From: Hymenobacter polaris
Lineage (GTDB): Bacteria > Bacteroidota > Bacteroidia > Cytophagales > Hymenobacteraceae
Assembly: GCF_012927305.1 (NCBI RefSeq)
Contig: NZ_JABBGH010000003.1
Coordinates: 682,001-746,000, forward strand
Length of the DNA stretch: 64,000 nt
Reading direction: 5' to 3'
Part shown: positions 30,725-37,273 of the stretch, piece by piece
Numbering within the stretch: the stretch's first letter is position 1
Layout: each line of letters begins with the position of its first letter
Notes under the pieces: model-generated
Database searches by the model: none
What the model saw: only the letters and a program-made list of their open reading frames with translations
Told to the model about the DNA's origin: nothing
Program-made: the position numbers and the translations under genes

Positions 30725-31785
30725 GCCAGGGTAGCGCGCAAGCGCGGGTCTAGCCAGTAGTGGAGGAGGTCGGCAGCCACTAGCGCCAGCAGGCGTACGC
30801 CGGCCGTGAGCAGCACACCGGCAATTAGCACGGGGTAGTCTTGGGTGGCCGCGGCTTCGGCCAGCAGGCGGCCCATGCCGGGTAGCGCAAACAAAACTTC
30901 TACCACCACGGCCCCCGCCACTAGCGCCGGTAGCAGGCCCGTGAGCGTAACCAGCAGCGGCAGCACCGCATTGGGCAGGGCGTGGTGCCACACCAGCCGG
31001 CGGGCGGGCACCCCCTTGGCGCGGGCGGCTACGGCGTAGGGACTGGCCAGCTCGTGGCGCAGGGCGGCGGCTAGCGGCAAGGTTAGCTCGGGCAAGGCGG
31101 CCAGCACCAAGCTCAGCAGCGGCAGCGCCAGGCGAATGAAATAAGCAGCCAGCCAGCGCCCGCTGCTAGGGTCAGCGTCGTAGTTGCCTAGGTCGGCAGC
31201 GGGCAGGATGTCAAGCATTTCCGGATTGGCCAGCAGCAGCAGCAGCAGCAGCGCCAGCACAAACAGCGGCAGCGCCTGCAAGCCCGTGAGGACCAGACGC
31301 AGCGCCACCCGGCCAGGGGTAGCTAAGGGGCCGCTGGCCAGGTAGGCGCCTAGGCCTAGGGCCAGCGCCGTGCTCAAGGCCAGGGCCAGGCTCATGAGCG
31401 GCAGGGTATAAGCAAGGGCGGGTGCCAGCTTTTCCAGCACGGGCTGGTCGTCGCGCAGCGAGCGACCCCACTGCCCGCGCAGTACCCCGCGCAGCCAATG
31501 GTGGTACTGGTTGTGCAAGCCGTGCCACTGCCAGCGCACCGGCGGCCCGGCCGCGCGGGTGACGTAAAAAGCGGGCTGGTCGAGTACCAGCCGCTGGCGC
31601 AGCGCCTGTTGGCTAGCCGCTACCTGGCCAGGCGAGCTAAAGGCCGCTGCTGGCTCGTCGGTGCGCGCCAGGGCCTGCTGCTCGGCAAAGGAGGGCCGGA
31701 GCTGGCCGAGCAAAAAAACAGCCGAGGCCAGCAGCCAGGCGGCCAGCACCACCCCTACCAGCCGGGTAAGTAGCCAGCCCAGCAT
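30721..31785 (-). CDS. Peptide-type ABC transporter permease (DppB/OppB-like)
   Basis: The 354-residue membrane protein begins MLGWLLTRLVGVVLAAWLLASAVFLLGQLRP, as in OppB/DppB. A large periplasmic loop follows, with HWLRGVLRGQWGRSLRDDQPV. The EAA loop is YAVAARAKGVPARRLVWHHALPNAV. It starts one base after the substrate-binding protein stop and overlaps the second permease by 4 bp. Confidence 0.9.
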   Translation of the reverse strand: MLGWLLTRLVGVVLAAWLLASAVFLLGQLRPSFAEQQALARTDEPAAAFSSPGQVAASQQALRQRLVLDQPAFYVTRAAGPPVRWQWHGLHNQYHHWLRGVLRGQWGRSLRDDQPVLEKLAPALAYTLPLMSLALALSTALALGLGAYLASGPLATPGRVALRLVLTGLQALPLFVLALLLLLLLANPEMLDILPAADLGNYDADPSSGRWLAAYFIRLALPLLSLVLAALPELTLPLAAALRHELASPYAVAARAKGVPARRLVWHHALPNAVLPLLVTLTGLLPALVAGAVVVEVLFALPGMGRLLAEAAATQDYPVLIAGVLLTAGVRLLALVAADLLHYWLDPRLRATLA

Positions 31786-31786
31786 A

Positions 31787-33511
31787 TCAGCGCCCGGCGG
31801 CAGTATTGGCCGCCCAGGTCATGGCTGCCGCTACGTAGCCTGGCTTCAGTCCCGAGGGGGTAATGTGGCGCAGGCGACGGTCGGCCACCAGGCGGTTGGG
31901 CAGCATAAATAGCGGCACCAGCGGCGCTTCATCGCGCAGCAGCCGCTGAAACTGGCGCAGCAGCTGGCGCTTGCGCGCCGGGCGGCCTTCAACGCCGATG
32001 GCATCCAGGAGCCGGTCGCTGGCCGGGTTGCTGAAGCGCGTCAGGTTGCCGGCGCCAATGGCTTGCGAGTGTAGCAGTGGCGAGAAATTTAGCACGAACG
32101 GACTGCCCTTCGTCATCTTCACGTAGGCATCAAAATTGCCTGCTTGCAGCGTTTGGGCTAGCAGCGTGCCCTCGGTGGGCCACAGGGTTACCGCAATGCC
32201 CAGCTGCGCTGCCGCTTGCTGCAGCTGTAGCCCCACGGTGCTTAGCATGGCATCATCGCTGCGGTAGCGGAGGTCTAACGCCAGGGGCGTGGGTTGGGCG
32301 GCCCGGTACCAGTGCCCATCGGCCTGCCGCTGCCAGCCGGCGCGGCGCAGCAAAGCCGCCGCTTGGCCAGGGTTGTAGGCGGGCAGCGGCAGGCTATCGT
32401 TATAATAGGGACTGGTGGGGGGCAGGATGCTGGCCGTGCGTAGGCCTGGCACTTGCTGCGTGGCTTGCGCCAGCGCGGCCGGGTCCAGCAGCTGCCCTAG
32501 GGCCCGGCGCGTGTATTTATCTCGCAGGGTAGGGCGCTCCGTATTAAAGCCCACCGTTACCACATTGTAGGAAGTAGTGGTGTAGAAGGCCAATTCCTGG
32601 CGGGTTTCCGACTGCTGCAGTTGCTTAAAGAGCGGGGCGGGCACTTGCGGCAGCACATCTAGTTCGTGCCGCCGCAGGGCCAGGGCTGCCGCAGTAGCAT
32701 CGGGGATGATGAGAAACTGGAGCTGCCGAGGGTGCGCCTGCAACACGAAAGGCGGGGCGCTCAGCTTGTCGGCCCACCACTCACTTTTGCGCTCAAAACG
32801 CAGCACGCGGTTGGTTTGCCAGTCGGCTAGGCGGTAGGGCCCGCAGCCCGGCAAGTGCGCTGGGTAGCGCCCCACGTTGGCTTGCCGGTAGCGCGCCACG
32901 AAAGCTGCCACGGCTGGACTAGCCGCCGCGCCACGCCGCAGCTCGGGCAATGATACCGCACGCAAGGTGTGTGCCGAGTCTAGCGCTGACTCGGGCAGCA
33001 CCGGAAAATCGCTCGCGGCCCACTGGTATTCGGGTGCCTGCCCCTGGCAGATGAGCGTCAGATGGCGCGGGTCGGCCGGGTCGGTGCGGCAATCCTTGAT
33101 GAACCCCATTTCCGTGCGGGCCCGCTCGTTGGGTAGGCCAGGGCAATAGAGGAGCTTCAGCGTGAACACAATGTCGGCTGCCAGTACAGGCTGGCCATTG
33201 TCCCACTTTGCCTGGGGGCGCAACTGGTAGTCTAGCTCCAGCAGCGAATCGCTTACTAAGCGCAGCCTAGGGAGTTGCTCAGCCAAGGCGGGCATAAAAG
33301 AGCCCGTTTGATAATCTATCTGTAATAGCCCCTCGTGCAGTAAGTTAACCGCATCAACAGCGTATTGGTTGGACAACGCCAACGGGTCTAGCGTCTCCGG
33401 GTCACGTTCCCAACGGATACGAACCAGCGCATCTGCCGGATGATGAGTAGTTGGTGCCGCGCAGCTGCCTAGAAAAACAAATAGAAATCCTACTAACCAG
33501 CGAGAATGCAT
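31787..33511 (-). CDS. Peptide-type ABC transporter substrate-binding lipoprotein (SBP_bac_5)
   Basis: The 574-residue protein starts with a lipoprotein signal (MHSRWLVGFLFVFLGSC) and a family 5 solute-binding core. Motifs include IRWERDPETLDPLALSNQYAVDAVNLLHEGLL, LRPQAKWDNGQPVLAADIVFTLKLL, ADWQTNRVLRFERKSEWW and VTVGFNTERPTLRDKYTRRAL. It should capture oligopeptides or similar ligands and pass them to the two permeases encoded downstream. The ligand is unknown. A tandem-repeat small gene lies 72 bp upstream on the same strand. Confidence 0.9.
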   Translation of the reverse strand: MHSRWLVGFLFVFLGSCAAPTTHHPADALVRIRWERDPETLDPLALSNQYAVDAVNLLHEGLLQIDYQTGSFMPALAEQLPRLRLVSDSLLELDYQLRPQAKWDNGQPVLAADIVFTLKLLYCPGLPNERARTEMGFIKDCRTDPADPRHLTLICQGQAPEYQWAASDFPVLPESALDSAHTLRAVSLPELRRGAAASPAVAAFVARYRQANVGRYPAHLPGCGPYRLADWQTNRVLRFERKSEWWADKLSAPPFVLQAHPRQLQFLIIPDATAAALALRRHELDVLPQVPAPLFKQLQQSETRQELAFYTTTSYNVVTVGFNTERPTLRDKYTRRALGQLLDPAALAQATQQVPGLRTASILPPTSPYYNDSLPLPAYNPGQAAALLRRAGWQRQADGHWYRAAQPTPLALDLRYRSDDAMLSTVGLQLQQAAAQLGIAVTLWPTEGTLLAQTLQAGNFDAYVKMTKGSPFVLNFSPLLHSQAIGAGNLTRFSNPASDRLLDAIGVEGRPARKRQLLRQFQRLLRDEAPLVPLFMLPNRLVADRRLRHITPSGLKPGYVAAAMTWAANTAAGR

Positions 33512-33583
33512 TAGACGGTGTTTTAGCTAAACAACCGTCAGCAAGGTAAGTAGAGGAAGGTACTATTTGCTACATCTTCGTGA

Positions 33584-33820
33584 TTATGCCACGTCGCCGC
33601 TGCCCCAGCCGCCCGAGCCGCCGATAACGGCCACGTCGCCGCTGCCCCAGCCGCCCGAGCCGCCGATAACGGCCACGTCGCCGCTGCCCCAGCCGCCCGA
33701 GCCGCCGATAACGGCCACGTCGCCGCTGCCCCAGCCGCCCGAGCCACCGATAGTGGCTACGTTAGCCGAACTGAATAAAGTAGCTATTTGAAAAAGAGCG
33801 GCGGCAGCAAGAGTAAACAT
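33584..33820 (-). CDS. Small exported-looking protein made of 14-residue repeats
   Basis: This 78-residue protein has a hydrophobic N-terminus (MFTLAAAALFQIATLFSSA) followed by four copies of the 14-residue unit GGSGGWGSGDVAVI (first copy with AT for AV). It ends GDVA. There are no Lys or Arg residues, which is unusual for a Sec signal. No family was recognised. It lies 72 bp upstream of a peptide-type ABC importer on the same strand and diverges from the 34184 gene. The opposite strand is also open through the repeat because the unit is 42 bp. The minus frame is preferred for its ATG, hydrophobic leader and co-orientation. Function unknown; a multi-copy peptide precursor is one hypothesis. 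Confidence 0.55.
   Translation of the reverse strand: MFTLAAAALFQIATLFSSANVATIGGSGGWGSGDVAVIGGSGGWGSGDVAVIGGSGGWGSGDVAVIGGSGGWGSGDVA
33588..33755. repeat. Four tandem 42-bp repeats
   Basis: Three exact 42-bp units and a fourth with three or four substitutions (33714-33755), without spacers. They encode the 14-residue unit of the small minus-strand gene. Confidence 0.95.
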
Positions 33821-33882
33821 GTTGTTCGATAGGTGATGCAGTGAAAAGGTGATACAAAACTCTTGCTACTGTTACGCTTTAA

Positions 33883-33910
33883 AAAGGACAAAACCAAATT
33901 TGGCGTGACA
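33883..33910. promoter_or_regulatory. Shared upstream motif, copy B
   Basis: AAAGGACA, eight bases, TTTGGCG, then TGACA, aligned block for block with 29515-29542. It lies 63 bp before the start of the repeat-peptide gene. Confidence 0.4.
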
Positions 33911-34017
33911 ATAACTAAAGCAAGATAAAGTTTTACTTTTCCTGTTTTATGGCTGCTAGTTACAAATGAAAATTGGATTAGTCCTTAAAATAAGAACTAG
34001 CCGCTTGCAAAAACCCA

Positions 34018-34037
34018 TCGAATTGTGACATGGTCAC
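34018..34037. promoter_or_regulatory. Candidate operator GTGAC-ATG-GTCAC
   Basis: A perfect 5-bp inverted repeat with a 3-bp centre (34025-34037) sits inside a 14-bp sequence, TCGAATTGTGACAT, that is repeated at 34207-34220 inside the start of the next gene. The form resembles CRP/FNR-type or other dimeric-regulator sites. Confidence 0.4.
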
Positions 34038-34093
34038 GAGTGAATATATCCACTTAGCCACGATGCAAAGATTACGGCTTACGTTAGCTACTG

Positions 34094-34116
34094 AAAGGAC
34101 AATTCGCCTATTTTTG
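34094..34116 (+). promoter_or_regulatory. Promoter -7 element TATTTTTG within shared motif copy C
   Basis: TATTTTTG (34109-34116) is a perfect TAnnTTTG. It is preceded at the usual spacing by AAAGGACA (34094-34101), as in copies A and B. The predicted leader is about 60 nt before the ATG at 34184. Confidence 0.5.
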
Positions 34117-34183
34117 GCAGCTCGTCAGCTGAGGAGGACTGAAGGCTAAAAGTGGCTTCTGGTGCTTAAAACCCACTTTTTAA

Positions 34184-35698
34184 ATGAAGGAAATTGCAAA
34201 TCTGGCTCGAATTGTGACATTGCGCCGGTCAACTAATCGACCGTTATTAGACCTAGATGCCGCCCAGCCAGGTAAAGAGGAGCGGTTGATGCAAGCCATT
34301 GTAGCTAAGCCTGGGGTATCTGTGGCCCAGCTCACTAAAACCCTTTACAGCAACAACTCGGCCGCTAGCCAAACAGCGATGCGCAAACTGCGAACTCGCG
34401 TTCAGGATAAGCTGCTAAACCACCTTTTTTTCCTTGACCATACGGACGCCCGTTTGCTGGTATCGCGCCGCTATGAGCTGGAATGCCTTGATTTACTGCA
34501 TAAAGCCACTATCCTATTCCTGGAAGGCGAATACCAGCTTTGTGAGCGTCTATTGCGGCGCTGCCTGCGGTTGGCGTTGGAGAGTGACTTCACAAACTAT
34601 GCTGAGCTAGCGGTGCAGCGCCTGCGCACACTCTATGTCGACCGCAGCGATAGTCACCAATACAAAGCGGTCGATAAGGAATTGCAACAGCTACGCCAGC
34701 TATTGAAGTGGGAGCGCGAGGCCGAACAGCTGATGCTCGACGTGCGCTTGGCTATGTCAGATACTGTAGCCCGCCGCCAGGTAGTGGTTCCTCAGCTGCC
34801 TTCTTACATAATTCGCCTGGAAGAACTACACGCCAAGGCTAATACATTCAATACTTTCTTTGCCCTCTATCGTCTGCAGATTATTTACGCCGAAATGGTG
34901 GGGCGCTACGACGAGCTAATTCGTTATACCAATGAGGCTAATCAGCTCCTGGCGGAAGGCAAGCTCAACGCGCATCGCTTTGACAAGCGCTTCAACAATT
35001 TCATAAGCATCCTGGCGCACTTGCGGGACCGCCAGGCCTCCCTAGGCCTGCGGCTGGCCGAAGAGTATGTGCATGATATTCACCCTACTTCCAGCAACTG
35101 GTTCTATTTCTACGAGTACTTTGTGCTGCTGGCGCTGCACGCCGCCGATTACGAGAAGGCGTTGCGCCTGGTGCAGGTAGCGCACAAAAACCCATCGTAC
35201 CAAAAGCAGCGGCCAGCCGCTTTGGCCCAGTGGGAACTGCTGGAAGCTTATACCGAGCTGGTGCAGCCGCACGAGCGTCTGCCCCTAGGCCGCCGTAGCC
35301 AGCTGACGGTGTTTGCTTCGCTTGCCGTGCCCGAGTACACCCGCGATAAGCGGGGCTACAACGTGGCCATCTTGATATTTCAGTTGCTGCACTACCTGCA
35401 GCAGCGGATGCTAGAGCCCGTGCTTTCGCGCCTGGAGCGCCTGCGCAAGTACCAACAGCGCCACCTGCGCGACAAGGCTGCCCTGCGCAGCCGCACTTTT
35501 CTGCGCCTGCTGCTGCTGATGCCCGAAGCCAACTTCGACCCCAAGGAACTGGAGGTGGAGCCGCGCAGCCAAAAACTGCTGGTGCAGCTGCGCGAGGCCC
35601 CGCTGGTAGGTGAGGCCGAAGCCCAAATCGAAATTATTCCTTACGAAGACCTCTGGGAATTTACGCTCTCTACGCTGCGCAAGGGCACGCCGGAGTAG
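34184..35698 (+). CDS. Helix-rich (TPR-like) protein with possible N-terminal HTH, unknown
   Basis: This 504-residue soluble protein has no signal or membrane segment. Residues about 30-85 (LMQAIVAKPGVSVAQLTKTLY...AMRKLRTRVQDKLLNHL) look like a helix-turn-helix. The remainder is continuous alpha-helical-repeat sequence with TPR-like spacing (LEGEYQLCERLLRRCLRLALE; AADYEKALRLVQVAHKN). I do not recognise a named family. The HTH call is by eye and uncertain. It is divergent from the repeat-peptide/peptide-importer genes. The first codons contain a second copy of TCGAATTGTGACAT, which leaves open autoregulation or a start further in. Confidence 0.75.
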   Translation: MKEIANLARIVTLRRSTNRPLLDLDAAQPGKEERLMQAIVAKPGVSVAQLTKTLYSNNSAASQTAMRKLRTRVQDKLLNHLFFLDHTDARLLVSRRYELECLDLLHKATILFLEGEYQLCERLLRRCLRLALESDFTNYAELAVQRLRTLYVDRSDSHQYKAVDKELQQLRQLLKWEREAEQLMLDVRLAMSDTVARRQVVVPQLPSYIIRLEELHAKANTFNTFFALYRLQIIYAEMVGRYDELIRYTNEANQLLAEGKLNAHRFDKRFNNFISILAHLRDRQASLGLRLAEEYVHDIHPTSSNWFYFYEYFVLLALHAADYEKALRLVQVAHKNPSYQKQRPAALAQWELLEAYTELVQPHERLPLGRRSQLTVFASLAVPEYTRDKRGYNVAILIFQLLHYLQQRMLEPVLSRLERLRKYQQRHLRDKAALRSRTFLRLLLLMPEANFDPKELEVEPRSQKLLVQLREAPLVGEAEAQIEIIPYEDLWEFTLSTLRKGTPE

Positions 35699-35713
35699 GC
35701 CCTAGGGTTCTCG

Positions 35714-36328
35714 CTAGGGCGCTACTACCACCTCCTGGCTGACGCAGTTGCTTTCGCCGCAGGTGCCGCCGCCGTAGCCGCGCAGGCTCATGCGCACCTG
35801 GAAGCGGCCGGCCTTGCGGAAGGTGTGCTCGACGCGGCGGCCCTGCTGCGTGAAGCCGTCGCGGAAGTCCCACACCGTCGTGACCGACTGGCACTGGCTG
35901 GTCAGGGCCGAGTCGAGGGCATCGAACACCACGGGCTGCCCAACGCGGGCTGTGGTGGTGGGCCCCACGCTGAAATTGAGCACCGGGCGCGTCAGCAAGT
36001 CTACTTCGAAGGTGCGCTCGGCGCGGCGCACCTCGCCGGTGGCGGGCACCAGCACGTCGAGCGTGACTTGGTAGCGGGCGCGGGTGGCGTAGCAATGTGT
36101 GATTTGCAGGCCGGTTTCGGTGCGGCCGTCGCCCATGTTCCAGCGGTACATTAGCTCACCGGCATTGGCATCAGCCGAGCGACTGGCGTCGAAATCGACG
36201 CAAAGCTGGGCGGGCTGCATGGGGCCGCAGGCAATGGCACCCGGCGCGGTAGCCGTGCTGTCGGCCTGGGCCCAGGCGGGGCTGGCCGCTGCTCCCAGCA
36301 AGCCCGCGAGTAAGAGGATGGAACGCAT
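35714..36328 (-). CDS. Secreted protein with two PKD-like domains
   Basis: This 204-residue protein has a signal peptide (SILLLAGLLGAAASPAWAQ). The two PKD-like units contain MYRWNMGDGRTETG with ITHCYATRARYQVTLDV, and TVWDFRDGFTQQG with VEHTFRKAGRFQVRMSLRG. Four or more cysteines could form disulfides. It lacks a T9SS sorting domain. It is convergent with the TPR-like gene, 15 bp apart. Confidence 0.75.
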   Translation of the reverse strand: MRSILLLAGLLGAAASPAWAQADSTATAPGAIACGPMQPAQLCVDFDASRSADANAGELMYRWNMGDGRTETGLQITHCYATRARYQVTLDVLVPATGEVRRAERTFEVDLLTRPVLNFSVGPTTTARVGQPVVFDALDSALTSQCQSVTTVWDFRDGFTQQGRRVEHTFRKAGRFQVRMSLRGYGGGTCGESNCVSQEVVVAP

Positions 36329-36381
36329 GCAAAAGGCTTGAAAACACGGTTTATGAGTAAGGCCCTAGGCCAGGCTACAGG

Positions 36382-37140
36382 CTACAGCTTATTGAGCCGC
36401 TGCAGCAGGCCCCGCAGGTAGGTTTGCCCCACCGGAATATACTTGTCTTTGATTAGCAAGGAGCTGTCTTCCAGGGCTTGCACAAAGTTGATGTTGATAA
36501 TGAACGACCGGTGCACCCGCACGAAGCGGTGGGCGGGAAACTTCTCCTCAATGGCGCGCATCGTGCTGTACACGATATACTTGTGGCCAGTCGTGACGAT
36601 GTGCACATAGTCGCCCAGCGCCTCCACGTAGTATACCTCCGCGAAATTGACGCGCACCAGCCGGCTATCGACTTTCACGAAGGTGAACTCGGCCGCCTGG
36701 TCGGCGGGCGCGGCGGGGCCGGCGGCTTCGGCCTCGGCCTGGCGGCTGGCCACTACGGCTTCGGCCACCTTCTGGGCGGCCTGCAAAAAGCGGGGATACG
36801 AGATGGGCTTGAGCAGGTAGTCGGCCACGGAAAACTCGAACGCCTGGATGGCATACGACTCGCTGCTGGTGACGAGCACCACCTGGGGCGGGTCGGGCAG
36901 GGTGCGCAGCAGGTCGAGGCCCGACATCTGGGGCATTTCCACGTCCAGAAACAGCACGTCAAACGCCTGGCTGCGCAACACGTCGGCCGCCTCTAGCGCG
37001 CTGCTGCACGTAGCGGCCAGCTCCAAAAAGGGCGTGTTTTTCACGCAGTTAGACACAATTTGCACCGCAATGGGGTCGTCGTCCACTACCAGGCAGCGGA
37101 GTGGGGCGGTGGTAGTAGGCTCAAGGTCGGTGGCTGGCAT
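36382..37140 (-). CDS. LytTR-family response regulator
   Basis: The 252-residue protein has an N-terminal receiver domain (CLVVDDDPIAVQIV; phosphoacceptor D66 in VLFLDVEMPQMSG; conserved Lys in YLLKPISYPRF). An Ala/Glu-rich linker leads to a C-terminal LytTR DNA-binding domain (TFVKVDSRLVRVNFAEVYYVEALGDYVHI, RFVRVHRSFIININFV). The ATG giving MPATDLEP was chosen; the longer frame is low-quality. It lies 133 bp after the hybrid kinase on the same strand, so that kinase is a candidate partner. Confidence 0.93.
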   Translation of the reverse strand: MPATDLEPTTTAPLRCLVVDDDPIAVQIVSNCVKNTPFLELAATCSSALEAADVLRSQAFDVLFLDVEMPQMSGLDLLRTLPDPPQVVLVTSSESYAIQAFEFSVADYLLKPISYPRFLQAAQKVAEAVVASRQAEAEAAGPAAPADQAAEFTFVKVDSRLVRVNFAEVYYVEALGDYVHIVTTGHKYIVYSTMRAIEEKFPAHRFVRVHRSFIININFVQALEDSSLLIKDKYIPVGQTYLRGLLQRLNKL

Positions 37141-37273
37141 AAAGTAGCAGGTATAAGCAAGGGGCAATACGGACGAGCAGGGCTGCAAATATGGGCATGA
37201 GCCAGAGCAGACGCGGTGAGTGTTCTGCGCCTGGCGGGCGGCAAAGGGCCGGGCGACCCCACAGGCGTTGACC

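Larger units (their letters stand above)
33821..34183. other. Divergent regulatory region with repeated motifs
   Basis: About 363 bp without a gene, between divergent genes. It holds two copies of the AAAGGACA-N8-TTT motif (33883-33910, 34094-34116). It also holds the inverted repeat GTGAC-ATG-GTCAC at 34025-34037 and one copy of TCGAATTGTGACAT (34018-34031), whose twin is at 34207-34220. A TAnnTTTG element for the plus-strand gene is at 34109-34116. GC content is clearly lower than in flanking genes. Confidence 0.6.

Noticed and set aside
30725..30991. N-terminal extension of the DppC-like permease (89 residues)
   Set aside because: The sequence is a shadow of the upstream permease in another frame. 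The ATG overlapping the upstream stop codon is the natural start.
29759..33511. Complete peptide ABC importer
   Set aside because: Only the binding lipoprotein and two permeases are present. No ATPase gene lies in the window, so it is an incomplete set that must rely on a component encoded elsewhere.
33588..33755. Tandem repeats as a CRISPR array
   Set aside because: The units are contiguous and identical with no spacers. The array codes for an in-frame protein repeat, and no cas genes are present.
33567..33791. Plus-strand reading of the 42-bp repeats (Pro-rich PQPPEPP units)
   Set aside because: Any repeat with a unit divisible by three leaves several frames open. This frame lacks a leader and is opposed to the neighbouring operon, so the minus frame is preferred, though not proven.
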